64,000 nt of DNA, taken from assembly GCA_002381185.1 (NCBI GenBank), contig DFOA01000064.1, positions 1 to 64,000 of the forward strand, written 5' to 3'. The stretch is from Firmicutes bacterium UBA3553. Its GTDB lineage: Bacteria > Bacillota > Clostridia > Tissierellales > Sedimentibacteraceae. The position numbers were made by a program, and so were the translations under genes. Positions 8,060 to 15,888 of this stretch are shown here, one piece after another (within the stretch, counting starts at the first letter, position 1; each line of letters starts with the position of its first letter). The notes under the pieces were generated by a model. The model saw nothing but the letters and a program-made list of their open reading frames with translations, did no database searches and was not told the origin of the DNA.

Positions 8060-8098
8060 CGAAAATATATAAGAGCCATTAATTTATCAATGGCCCTT
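8060..8098 (-). terminator. Minus-strand terminator downstream of the HD-GYP gene
   Basis: AAGAGCCATT (8071-8080) pairs with AATGGCCCTT (8089-8098). On the minus strand ATATATTTTC follows. The stretch 8099-8245 holds no gene that I can support. Confidence 0.5.
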
Positions 8099-8245
8099 AT
8101 GTTAATTTTTTGTAATCTTTCTTTAAAACATGTCAATAATTTTACAGAATATTTCTTTTTAGCAGAAAGCAAGAAAATTCTGCTTAAGTACACACATTTT
8201 AAATACCATTTTGCCATATATCAGCTTTCTGCATTTCATTGCATA

Positions 8246-8842
8246 TTAGAAATGTATATATCCAACAACAGATTCCCAGTTGCCTGTAACCACGGAAACA
8301 ATAGCTGGATCATATATGATTCCGCTGTTATTTACAATCTCATTTTGACATTGCTCAGATGTCAATGATCTTCTGTATGCTCTCTCGCTCATCATAGCAT
8401 CGATTGAATCACAAATAGCAATAATTCTGGCACCTAACGGAATATCCTCCTGTTTTATCTTATTCGGATAACCCACTCCATCCCACCTTTCATGGTGACA
8501 CAGTACAATATGAGCTATTTCCGAAAGTCCACGGCTTCTGCTTAAAATATTCGCACCAATTTCAGGATGCTCCATAACTAGCTTCCATTCATCTTCACTT
8601 AAAGGTCCCGGCTTCATTAAAACTGAATCTGCAATCCCTATTTTTCCGATATCATGCACATGCGCCGCCATGTGTATTTTTTCTGTCTCATCTTGTGAAA
8701 GCTGCATCAGTCTGCAAACCTGCTCACACATGTCACTCACCCGGCGGGAATGATCTGCGGTATTACGGTCTCTTGCCTCCAGTGCGGCAATTATGCAATC
8801 AATAATGTCATGATAAAATATTATACTTTGTTTTCCAATCAT
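8246..8842 (-). CDS. HD-GYP phosphodiesterase domain protein
   Basis: A stand-alone HD-GYP domain of 198 residues. It shows the metal-binding HDIGK, then HHERWDGVGYP, the hallmark that separates HD-GYP from plain HD proteins, and DSIDAMMSERAYR. The family hydrolyses cyclic di-GMP. There is no sensory or receiver domain. The upstream region contains a GGTTAG-N6-CTAAC box, so it may belong to the metal-regulated set next to it. Confidence 0.88.
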   Translation of the reverse strand: MIGKQSIIFYHDIIDCIIAALEARDRNTADHSRRVSDMCEQVCRLMQLSQDETEKIHMAAHVHDIGKIGIADSVLMKPGPLSEDEWKLVMEHPEIGANILSRSRGLSEIAHIVLCHHERWDGVGYPNKIKQEDIPLGARIIAICDSIDAMMSERAYRRSLTSEQCQNEIVNNSGIIYDPAIVSVVTGNWESVVGYIHF

Positions 8843-8870
8843 TCCACACCTTTTAATGTTTCCGTCATTT

Positions 8871-8902
8871 GGTTAGTATTTCCTAACTGTAATTAGGTTA
8901 GC
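8871..8902. promoter_or_regulatory. DtxR-family-like operator between HD-GYP and regulator genes
   Basis: GGTTAG-N6-CTAAC starts at 8871, overlapping a CCTAACTGTAATTAGG palindrome at 8882-8897. The same half-sites occur at 10775 and 10843. Confidence 0.5.
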
Positions 8903-8971
8903 ACAGACAAATTGATTTGTCAATATAAGTGACTTGTAAATATTTTTATAGAAATTGCTTTTTGAAAGTAT

Positions 8972-9003
8972 ATATGATAAGATATAGTTAGCTATAATTA
9001 ACT
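8972..9003 (+). promoter_or_regulatory. Promoter and autoregulatory box of the DtxR-type gene
   Basis: TTGAAA (8972) and TATAAT (8993-8998) lie 15 bases apart. AGTTA (8986-8990) and TAACT (8999-9003) form a dyad over the -10, which suggests repression by the encoded regulator. Confidence 0.45.
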
Positions 9004-9022
9004 CAAATGAGGAGATGATGAT

Positions 9023-9397
9023 TTGAAGATTCAGGAATCGGCTGAAATGTACCTTGAAACCATCTTGATTTTATCCAAGAAGAATCATCAGGTACGTTCC
9101 ATTGATATTGCAAATGAACTTGACTATGCAAAACCCAGTGTCAGTGTCGCCATGAAAAACCTCCGTGAAAATGGTTATATTGAAATGGACAGCGATTGGC
9201 ATATTACTTTGACTGAAAAGGGGAGAGATATTGCAGAAGCGATGTATGAAAGACACACCTTGCTTTCTGAATGGTTGACCTTTTTAGGTGTCGACAAAAA
9301 AATTGCCACAGAAGATGCATGCAGGATTGAACATGTAATCAGTGCGGAAAGCTTTGAAGCCATCAAAAAATACGTTCGAGAGCATAACTCAAATTAA
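9023..9397 (+). CDS. DtxR/MntR-family metal-dependent regulator
   Basis: The 124-residue protein has a winged helix (about 1-65, with RSIDIANELDYAKPSVSVAMKNLRENGYI) and a dimerisation and metal-binding region (66-124, with CRIEHVIS). It has no SH3-like third domain, as in MntR-type members. Start is a TTG after GAGGAGATGATGA; in-frame ATG codons are absent nearby. It probably senses iron or manganese and binds the GGTTAG/CTAACC boxes around it. Which metal cannot be decided. Confidence 0.88.
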   Translation: MKIQESAEMYLETILILSKKNHQVRSIDIANELDYAKPSVSVAMKNLRENGYIEMDSDWHITLTEKGRDIAEAMYERHTLLSEWLTFLGVDKKIATEDACRIEHVISAESFEAIKKYVREHNSN

Positions 9398-9415
9398 ATT
9401 TAATCTTTAATATAA

Positions 9416-9446
9416 AATAACAGAACCCCGCGGATTCTGTTATTTT
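9416..9446. terminator. Bidirectional terminator
   Basis: AATAACAGAA / TTCTGTTATT with A- and T-rich flanks lies between the convergent regulator and flavodoxin genes. Confidence 0.75.
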
Positions 9447-9451
9447 TATAT

Positions 9452-9877
9452 TTATAGAGTAAGTGCTTTCCCTAAATTGATGCAGGCACTTTGTGCATCC
9501 TGATCAGGCGCCTCATTGCATATAACGCTGTCATTTACAAGTACCGCTCCAAATGACTGGCAGCTTTCTTCCCAATTTCTCATCCATTCTCCGTCTCCCC
9601 AGCCATAAGAACCAAAAAGTGCAATTTTCTTACCTTTTAGCCTTGGCTTGCAAGCAGAGAACATAGGTTCAAATTCACTTTCCTCCAATTCTTCAGCGCC
9701 CATTGACGGACAGCCGAAAGCAACTGCATCATACTGTTCCAAGGTATCAGGATCAAATTCAGAAGCGGAATATACTGTTACCTCAGCTCCTGTTTCTCTT
9801 ACACCCTTCGCAACAAATTCTGACATAGATTCAGTATTACCTGTACCGCTCCAAAAAACGACTGCTATTTTACTCAT
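9452..9877 (-). CDS. Flavodoxin
   Basis: A short-chain flavodoxin (141 residues) that binds FMN and carries electrons in place of ferredoxin. The phosphate loop WSGTGNTESM is at residues 9-18; GCPSMGAEELEE and GSYGWGDGEWM are the isoalloxazine-side loops. AAGGAGT precedes the ATG. It is third in an apparent operon with DUF2325 and DUF3793 genes behind a DtxR-like box, which fits the known switch to flavodoxin under iron limitation. Confidence 0.93.
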   Translation of the reverse strand: MSKIAVVFWSGTGNTESMSEFVAKGVRETGAEVTVYSASEFDPDTLEQYDAVAFGCPSMGAEELEESEFEPMFSACKPRLKGKKIALFGSYGWGDGEWMRNWEESCQSFGAVLVNDSVICNEAPDQDAQSACINLGKALTL

Positions 9878-9906
9878 AAATTTATACTCCTTTTTCTTAT
9901 ACTATT

Positions 9907-10455
9907 TTAAGCAGCAACTGTAAGCTGCATAATAGACCTGCCTCCGGCAAATAATTTCATGTATACTTTTTTGCATTTATTATATAGTTTAAATAACCTT
10001 ACCGCATTGCATTCATCACTGTAAACCTTCCAGCAGCCTGAACATTTGCTGTTTTTCCCGCGATTCTCAATAAACCCGACAACATCTTCCAGAGGGTACC
10101 CTAAGAATACCCCAATCTCATGAGGAAAACTGTTGCTGCAGGCAATACGTTCCTTTAAATGCTCAATACAATATGTAACAGAATTGCAGCTATAGCCATA
10201 TAGAGCAAGGAAATCTGAAACATTTTTACCTTGCAATTCTTTTTGAAGTCTATTTTTACGATAAACAAATATAATGGCGCGTTCATTGTTATTTTGCAAT
10301 ACATCCAGAAAAACATCCTTATGGTTTAGCTCATGATTGGCTTTACATAAATATGAATTCAATTCAGATGCAGAATCAACAGCAAAGCTGAACAGATTGG
10401 CTGTTTTTAGTCCAGCCAAGGTGGGAGAGCAATGTTCAATCAAAAAACGTTCCAT
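9907..10455 (-). CDS. DUF3793 family protein
   Basis: A protein of 182 residues with the typical ending HEIGVFLGYPLEDVVGFIEN, then WKVYSDECNAVRLFKLYNKCKKVY. DUF3793 proteins are common beside iron-uptake and flavodoxin genes in Clostridia; biochemical role unknown. It starts one base after the DUF2325 stop, so the two are translated from one message. It has several cysteines but no classical cluster motif. Confidence 0.85.
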   Translation of the reverse strand: MERFLIEHCSPTLAGLKTANLFSFAVDSASELNSYLCKANHELNHKDVFLDVLQNNNERAIIFVYRKNRLQKELQGKNVSDFLALYGYSCNSVTYCIEHLKERIACSNSFPHEIGVFLGYPLEDVVGFIENRGKNSKCSGCWKVYSDECNAVRLFKLYNKCKKVYMKLFAGGRSIMQLTVAA

Positions 10456-10752
10456 CTACGCCTCCATGGATTTTAAAATATGTTCTTCTAATATGCTGCA
10501 TAAAGCAGTGGCACTGCTTGAATGAACCCGTGCAACAGGTATATTATTACGTTTTGCTTCCCCAACTGCGCTGATGACCATTTTATGAGATACTGTATTT
10601 GTAAAAAGAACCAGAAGATCTGGCAATCCTATTTTTTTCTTGAGCGCCCCGTTTTCCTTGGCAAAAACCTTTACCTTGCATCCATAATTCTTGCAAATAC
10701 CTTCATACTGACATACCATTCTTTCATTACCACCAATAATTACAATACTCAA
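10456..10752 (-). CDS. DUF2325 domain protein
   Basis: A small protein of 98 residues starting SIVIIGGNERM and containing LPDLLVLFTNTVSHKM and IPVARVHSSSATAL, the DUF2325 pattern. Function unknown; the fold is expected to be Rossmann-like. It uses a TTG start after GAGGTGATATC. It is the first gene of the metal-responsive operon and lies directly behind the palindromic box at 10775-10792. Confidence 0.82.
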   Translation of the reverse strand: MSIVIIGGNERMVCQYEGICKNYGCKVKVFAKENGALKKKIGLPDLLVLFTNTVSHKMVISAVGEAKRNNIPVARVHSSSATALCSILEEHILKSMEA

Positions 10753-10774
10753 GATATCACCTCACTTGGATTAT

Positions 10775-10792
10775 GGTTAGTTTAAACTAACC
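10775..10792 (-). promoter_or_regulatory. DtxR-family-like box before DUF2325
   Basis: GGTTAGTTTAAACTAACC is a perfect 18-base palindrome with the half-sites of DtxR/IdeR-type operators. It lies 23 bases upstream of the TTG start. Confidence 0.7.
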
Positions 10793-10831
10793 AAGATGTA
10801 TTTTTAATGGGCATATAAGTAATTGCCCACT

Positions 10832-10869
10832 TTCTACATGTGGTTAGCTTTGGCTAACCACATGTAGAA
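10832..10869. promoter_or_regulatory. 38-base perfect inverted repeat containing a metal-regulator box
   Basis: Two 17-base arms flank TTTG. The inner arms GGTTAGC/GCTAACC match the neighbouring boxes, and the outer arms are CTACATGT-like. No U-run follows on either strand, so operator use is likelier than termination, although it also lies after the radical SAM gene. A weaker GGGC/GCCC hairpin is at 10809-10828. Confidence 0.55.
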
Positions 10870-10928
10870 TATCATAATTGTTTTGTTTTGTCAAGCAAAT
10901 AGTTATTATAATTTTTATATAAATTTTT

Positions 10929-12266
10929 TCATTTTATCCGGTATGAAATTCGTGCTGCTAACCGTCCTACAGCGCTCATAGGGATAACTCGTGCCAATGC
11001 TGAGATAAGACGCCCAAATTTACGATAAAATATGTTGAACAAAATATATGATTTCTGCTGCGCCTTATGCTTGGGCATGCGGCGAAATATACTGTAAAAG
11101 GAATAAAACTCTCTGTACATCCAAAGGTAGCCCTCATATAACTCCTCTGCTGTCATTCCATTAGGCTTAAACACTACATGAGATGTATTGTATTTTGAGA
11201 GTTCATATTCAGTTATCCGCCCTTTCTCCTTCATTCGTCGATACAGCTCTGTGCCCGGATATGGAGTGAGAATATGAGAAGTCAGCGTCTCAATTTTATT
11301 TTTTACCAGCCAATCAAAAGTTCGTTGAAAAACATCAGGTTCATCACCATCCAGCCCGAACACCATGCTTGCATTGATCATGATGCCCCGTTTATGAATT
11401 TCTGTAATAAGTCTTTCATATTTTTCAAAGCAGTTATCCTTGTTTACCCCTTGCAAAGACAAGTTATTGATGGATTCAAATCCTATAAAAAGACTTTGAC
11501 AGCCTGTTTCTGCCATCAAATCCAGTAAGTCAGGATGGTCCGCAATTTTTGTGGTTACAGCAGCGCTCCATTTCAAATTCATTCCCCGAATTCTGTCAAG
11601 CAATTCACGGGTGTATGACGGCACACCGATAAAATTATCGTCAATAAAAAGCACATGTCGGGTCCCAAGCGATTCAATATCCTTTAGTACATCCTTTATG
11701 GGACGCTGAACATAAATCCTGTTTTTACAGCTATTGTAACAGAAGTCACACATGTTTGGGCAGCCGCGGCTTGTGGTGATGACGTTTGTATATAAATACC
11801 GGTTTTTATCAATCTTGTTGTACGCCGGAGAAACAATCTCATCTCCCTTAAAACCCTCCATATCATGGTATACCTGCTGAAGCCTGCAGTTCACAGCATC
11901 CTCTATTATGCGTGTCCACACACGCTCGGCAGCTCCAACGCAAACAGCATCAAAATACTTCATACACTCATCAGGGCTGCTTGTGACGTGTATGCCGCCT
12001 GCCACAACAGGGACTCCCAGACGGCGAAACTCTTTCGCAATTTGTACAGCCCGTGTCATTACATCCAAGGTTATTGTAATCCCTACCATGCCCGCGCCAC
12101 AGTTGTAATCTATTTTCTCAATATTTTCATTTAGCATTATCACTTCATGTCCGTCAGGCGTAAGACTTATCAAAGTAAGCAACGCCAGCGATGGAGCCAT
12201 ACGGGTTTTTAAGTCGGTATCCATCGGACGTTTATTCATTTTAGGCTGTATCAGAATGACTTTCAT
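10929..12266 (-). CDS. B12-binding domain radical SAM protein
   Basis: The protein (445 residues from the ATG at 12266, after GGAG) has an N-terminal cobalamin-binding-like domain (about 1-140, including VPVVAGGIHVTSSPDE) and a radical SAM domain with the Fe4S4 motif CPNMCDFCYN at about 170-180. BchE-like members of this family methylate or rearrange unactivated carbons; the substrate here is unknown. It begins four bases after the stop of the membrane-protein gene and is the third gene of an operon headed by an XRE-type regulator. Confidence 0.88.
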   Translation of the reverse strand: MKVILIQPKMNKRPMDTDLKTRMAPSLALLTLISLTPDGHEVIMLNENIEKIDYNCGAGMVGITITLDVMTRAVQIAKEFRRLGVPVVAGGIHVTSSPDECMKYFDAVCVGAAERVWTRIIEDAVNCRLQQVYHDMEGFKGDEIVSPAYNKIDKNRYLYTNVITTSRGCPNMCDFCYNSCKNRIYVQRPIKDVLKDIESLGTRHVLFIDDNFIGVPSYTRELLDRIRGMNLKWSAAVTTKIADHPDLLDLMAETGCQSLFIGFESINNLSLQGVNKDNCFEKYERLITEIHKRGIMINASMVFGLDGDEPDVFQRTFDWLVKNKIETLTSHILTPYPGTELYRRMKEKGRITEYELSKYNTSHVVFKPNGMTAEELYEGYLWMYREFYSFYSIFRRMPKHKAQQKSYILFNIFYRKFGRLISALARVIPMSAVGRLAARISYRIK

Positions 12267-12270
12267 ACAT

Positions 12271-12735
12271 CTAACTCCATCTGCATATAAACACATAAAC
12301 CAAATCTGCAAGCACCACCGTTGCCCAGTGTATAGCAATAAAAAGTGTAAATTTTTCAACAATACCGTTGGAATCGCTTAATATCATAAGGTAGAATCCG
12401 GCAATAGCTATCAGAGTAAGTACTGCAGCTGCCGCAAGGCATTGAATAAGGCTGGCGACATGGTATTCATCATATGGACGTCGGCGGAAAAGCAGCATAA
12501 GGACAACCAAGACAGTTATGGCAATTAACGTATAGGCTATGTAGATGTGGTGCCCGGAAGCTAGAAAATTGCTCCACCCAGTCCAAAACTGATGAACACC
12601 TGTTGACTTATTGTAATATATCAGTCTTTCAAACTCAACATGTCCAGAAGTTACAATAAAGATAAGCCCGTAAAAGGCCGTAAACATGCTTATGCATACC
12701 GCATTGACTCGTGGATTCTTCAAAATATTCTTCAT
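12271..12735 (-). CDS. Four-helix membrane protein of unknown function
   Basis: The 154-residue protein shows about four hydrophobic segments (near 10-30, 60-82, 95-118, 130-150) and no family that I recognise. It overlaps the upstream regulator gene by four bases (ATGA) and is followed at once by the radical SAM gene, so all three are one transcript. Such small regulator plus membrane protein pairs are common in Firmicutes. Any link to the radical SAM enzyme is inferred from position. Confidence 0.75.
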   Translation of the reverse strand: MKNILKNPRVNAVCISMFTAFYGLIFIVTSGHVEFERLIYYNKSTGVHQFWTGWSNFLASGHHIYIAYTLIAITVLVVLMLLFRRRPYDEYHVASLIQCLAAAAVLTLIAIAGFYLMILSDSNGIVEKFTLFIAIHWATVVLADLVYVFICRWS

Positions 12736-12938
12736 TTCCTATCTCCCTCCTCAAACAGAAACAATCCTTCAATAGATACATCAAAAAATTTCGCCAAATC
12801 GTACGCAAGCCAAATTGAAGGGTCAAACTTACCTGTTTCTATTGCATTGATCGCCTGTCGTGAAACTCCCACTTTCTCTCCCAGTTCTTTTTGTGTAAGC
12901 CCTAACTCTTCCCTAAGACGCTTTACTTTGTTTTTCAT
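12732..12938 (-). CDS. Small XRE-family regulator
   Basis: The 68-residue protein is almost entirely a helix-turn-helix (LTQKELGEKVGVSRQAINAIETGKFDPS, listed here with residues about 14-41) with the ending DVSIEGLFLFEE, as in the YozG/YgzD-like group. The ATG at 12938 follows AGGAGGAAATATC; an in-frame codon at 12956 lies upstream of that site. It probably controls its own operon through the twin 17-base repeats around the promoter. Confidence 0.9.
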   Translation of the reverse strand: MKNKVKRLREELGLTQKELGEKVGVSRQAINAIETGKFDPSIWLAYDLAKFFDVSIEGLFLFEEGDRK

Positions 12939-12958
12939 GATATTTCCTCCTGCCATCG

Positions 12959-13019
12959 TGTCAGGTACACCTTACATACAGCATAGCATAATTTATAGTT
13001 TATGTCAAGCTGACCTTAC
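12959..13019 (-). promoter_or_regulatory. Promoter with paired 17-base operator repeats
   Basis: On the minus strand, TTGACA (13003-13008), 17 bases, TATGCT (12980-12985). Two near-identical direct repeats of the form GTAAGGT-N5-TGACA occupy 13003-13019 and 12959-12975, one over the -35 and one after the -10. They are probably sites for the small regulator. Confidence 0.6.
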
Positions 13020-13099
13020 ACTACTCAAGTAACCTAATTATAAATTACGTGTTTAGCGCTAACTGTTTTTGACATTTAAATTGATGGTAACATCTCAAC

Positions 13100-13134
13100 A
13101 ACAAAAGCCATAAAGTCAAAAAACCCCATGGCTT
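13100..13134 (-). terminator. Terminator of the acetyltransferase gene
   Basis: AAGCCAT (13105-13111) / ATGGCTT (13128-13134), followed on the minus strand by TTGTTG. It lies just after the acetyltransferase stop. Confidence 0.45.
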
Positions 13135-13170
13135 ATTATTTACATATGAACTCTTACTGTCTTATGTGTT

Positions 13171-13686
13171 TTAAAAAGTTCTCTCAACGCAATATACCAG
13201 ATGGGGCATATCAACATTTCGATAATGTTTGACAAATTCGTCTATGCATCTCATACCATTTCGTTTTGCAACGTTTTGAGATGGAGTGTTTGTATCTCGG
13301 ATAATGGAGTATACTTCTTTGGTGTTCAGTTTATCGAAGGCATACTCTTTACAGGCAATTGCCGCTTCGGTTGCATATCCGCAATGCCAGTATTCTTTTT
13401 GAAACAAATATCCTACCTCCAAAACCATATTGCTGTTGTAATTCTGCATAGTCAATCCGCACTGCCCGATCATTATACCTTTTTCTTTCAAAACAACCGC
13501 CCACAAACCAAAGCCGTATTCCCTGTAACGATCGATTTGCTTATCAAGCCATGATTGAACCTCAATATTGCTGAATGCCCCCTCATAAGCGTACATCACA
13601 TCGTCATCCTGCAATATCTTGCAGAGAAACGGAAAATCCTCCTGTGTCATCTTTCTTAAAATTAATCTTTCTGTTTCTAAAACCAT
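13171..13686 (-). CDS. GNAT acetyltransferase, RimJ/RimL type
   Basis: The protein (171 residues) starts VLETERLILRKMTQEDFPFL, the RimJ/RimL signature, and has a GYLFQKEYWHCGYATEA acetyl-CoA segment. Likely an N-acetyltransferase acting on a protein N-terminus or small amine; the substrate is unknown. The ATG at 13686 follows AAGGAGATAAAAATT; a longer frame to 13737 lacks a ribosome site. Single gene. Confidence 0.88.
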   Translation of the reverse strand: MVLETERLILRKMTQEDFPFLCKILQDDDVMYAYEGAFSNIEVQSWLDKQIDRYREYGFGLWAVVLKEKGIMIGQCGLTMQNYNSNMVLEVGYLFQKEYWHCGYATEAAIACKEYAFDKLNTKEVYSIIRDTNTPSQNVAKRNGMRCIDEFVKHYRNVDMPHLVYCVERTF

Positions 13687-13835
13687 AATTTTTATCTCCT
13701 TGCATTCAATATAATTGGTGTTTCCAGCATATATCACTTCAACTTATTATTTATATCAATTATGCATAGTCCTCAAGCGTTCCGGCTGCCATGATCCGAT
13801 ATTGAGATAAGGTTAGTCTTATTATGACTTGAAAT

Positions 13836-14096
13836 TTATTTGTTTTTTATCCTATGGGCTGTTATTATCGTATAGCTATAAGCATTAACTGTTATTTCAC
13901 AATCAGCCGTACTTATATACCAATTCTTTCCTCTTTTGATTATATTTCTATTAGATTCATCAATCTTTTCCCTGCACCAGCTAACAACATCATCCTTATC
14001 TAAACAAAGATTTCTTTTAATACGTTCTACTCCTAAATCGGTTGTGTGCAGCTTGTCTAAGTTTAAAATCAGTACACTTTTATTATTATCATTCAT
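13836..14096 (-). CDS. DUF3781 family protein
   Basis: A small protein of 86 residues with the DUF3781 pattern LHTTDLGVERIKRNL, then DDVVSWCREKI, and the end ITVNAYSYTIITAH. It is probably soluble; function unknown. Single gene; nothing adjacent explains it. Confidence 0.8.
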   Translation of the reverse strand: MNDNNKSVLILNLDKLHTTDLGVERIKRNLCLDKDDVVSWCREKIDESNRNIIKRGKNWYISTADCEITVNAYSYTIITAHRIKNK

Positions 14097-14451
14097 TTTT
14101 TATACCATATATTGACCTTTTAAATTTCTGGTTATCTGTTTGTTGCATCTAATATATTATTTATTATAACATAAAAGCAGACTGAAAAGAATACAATACT
14201 GCATTTTTTCAATCTGATATGATATAGATATATTTTAGGTATCTAATACTTCTCACAATTCCTAATCTTCCAGCGCTACACTGCCATCACTAAGTGGCAA
14301 TACCCTGTCTAACCCTATATCATCCTTAAGTAATCATCTAATTTTCTTAATCAAACATAAGCTCGCATATATAAGCTTTCCGGATATATTTACCTCACAA
14401 ATACAAAAAAGCCAATCGCAACAGCAACCGGCTTCTTTCGATAGAGCATGC
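14097..14451. other. Intergenic stretch
   Basis: No gene seen. It contains the upstream region of the DUF3781 gene and, at 14405-14434, an AAGCC/GGCTT hairpin followed on the minus strand by TTTTTTG, the likely terminator of the kinase-like gene. Confidence 0.5.
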
Positions 14452-15288
14452 TTATAATGTAATTAAGTAAGCTTCAAGTTTATTCCATGCACTTTCCCAA
14501 TTATAGTCATCATTTTCAACAATAATAGTATTGATCGGAAGTGTTCTTAATATATCTTCCTCAATCTGTTTTCTGTCTTCAATACAACGGATTAATCCTT
14601 CAAAACCTTTCAGGTTATTAAGCTTTCCATATGGCGTTTTTTCTGTATATGCAACCGCCATGTCTATCCAATTGCCATGTTCAGATACCCTTTCTTTTGC
14701 AATTCGTTCAATAGTTTCTCTAATACTTGGTTGAGACAGATAAATAAGAACAGGTGATAAGTTTATGACGGAAGAAAGCAACTTATTTAAATGCTTTTCA
14801 ATATCTGTTTTATTGGCTAATTGATAATTCTGCAATTCATTGATATGGTTTTGAAAAAAAGCACATTCAAAAATATTCAGTATGTCTTTCTCTACTGCTT
14901 GTTTTCCAAATGCAGACCATCTGCTGTAAATAAGATTACAAAAAACATCAAAATCTACTCTATTATCATATACCTCGTAATTTTCAAGTTCTTTATAAAA
15001 TTCTCTGTTATCTGTTTTGACTTGAGTATAAGCTATGATTGCATAATCACCATTAATGTTCATATTTTTTCTTATTTCGCTTTCAAGCTCACTGTATTTA
15101 AACAGTAAATTATCTAGGGAACCTAGTGGCACACATGCTGACCACGCCAAGTCAACAGGGTGCGCCTGACCTTCATTAAAAAGATTAACTGCTATACCCT
15201 TATTTCTGTAATAATCTGCTATCTTTTGAGCAAAAGTAGATTTTCCCGAACCAGGTATACCTTCAACCATTATTAATTTTGTTTTCAT
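14452..15288 (-). CDS. P-loop kinase-like protein
   Basis: The protein (278 residues) starts KTKLIMVEGIPGSGKSTFAQKIADYY, a Walker A loop at residues about 8-16, as in adenylate-kinase and zeta-toxin-like small-molecule kinases. I do not recognise a more specific family. The ATG at 15288 follows GGGAAGTG. A perfect 16-base palindrome lies 17 bases upstream, typical of TetR-family operators, so the gene may be induced by a ligand such as a drug. Confidence 0.75.
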   Translation of the reverse strand: MKTKLIMVEGIPGSGKSTFAQKIADYYRNKGIAVNLFNEGQAHPVDLAWSACVPLGSLDNLLFKYSELESEIRKNMNINGDYAIIAYTQVKTDNREFYKELENYEVYDNRVDFDVFCNLIYSRWSAFGKQAVEKDILNIFECAFFQNHINELQNYQLANKTDIEKHLNKLLSSVINLSPVLIYLSQPSIRETIERIAKERVSEHGNWIDMAVAYTEKTPYGKLNNLKGFEGLIRCIEDRKQIEEDILRTLPINTIIVENDDYNWESAWNKLEAYLITL

Positions 15289-15304
15289 TTTATCACTTCC
15301 CATT

Positions 15305-15320
15305 ATACAAACGTTTGTAT
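15305..15320 (-). promoter_or_regulatory. 16-base palindromic operator
   Basis: ATACAAACGTTTGTAT is a perfect palindrome directly upstream of the kinase-like gene. TetR-family repressors often bind such sites. No TetR gene is in the window. Confidence 0.5.
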
Positions 15321-15389
15321 GATGAAATTTCAAATCCCTTTACTTCTTTGTAGGTAAATATAAACAAAGAGGAAAATCACAAATTATGT

Positions 15390-15824
15390 TCATTTGTCAA
15401 ATATCTTAATAAAATTCTTCTGTTGTTTTCTATTTATGTAACCGCAGTGTAAATAGAATTCATGTGCACCTACCCTGTCAAAACCTGAAACAAGTCGAAC
15501 ACCGCAGCAACCACATTCTTTAGCCCAACTTTCTATAGCATCTAAAAGTGCCTTGCCAACTCCATTGCCACGAAACCTTTCATCAACCGCAATAGCCATT
15601 ATATTTTTTAACGAGTCTGAATAAGTGCATTCATAATCACATCCATGTATATATCCCACAACAGTATCTTCTATACAAGCAACAAAAACCTTATCGGTTT
15701 TCCTATTCAAAATTTCAGATAACCTATCTTTTGTCTTATTTAAGGGATATTCATATCCGAAAGCATTTTTGTTAAGCTCGTGTATTCTAAAATAGTCCGA
15801 AATGTTGCATTCCCTAATTATCAT
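15390..15824 (-). CDS. GNAT acetyltransferase
   Basis: The protein (144 residues) carries the acetyl-CoA loop VDERFRGNGVGKALLDAIESWA and ends in GAHEFYLHCGYINRKQQKNF, a standard GNAT pattern. Substrate unknown. The ATG at 15824 follows AGGAGATGGAATGTC; an upstream extension overlaps the MerR gene and lacks a ribosome site. It lies just downstream of the MerR-type regulator and may be part of its regulon. Confidence 0.88.
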   Translation of the reverse strand: MIIRECNISDYFRIHELNKNAFGYEYPLNKTKDRLSEILNRKTDKVFVACIEDTVVGYIHGCDYECTYSDSLKNIMAIAVDERFRGNGVGKALLDAIESWAKECGCCGVRLVSGFDRVGAHEFYLHCGYINRKQQKNFIKIFDK

Positions 15825-15888
15825 GACATTCCATCTCCTAATATTTAAATATATGACATTAATCCGAATTTCAACTCTACAAATTTTT

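Noticed and set aside
8090..8368. Plus-strand 92-codon frame at the HD-GYP gene end
   Set aside because: Lies opposite a good gene and its terminator, with low-complexity composition.
14097..14451. Possible CRISPR-like or repeat content
   Set aside because: No phased repeats were seen; only a terminator and promoter sequences.
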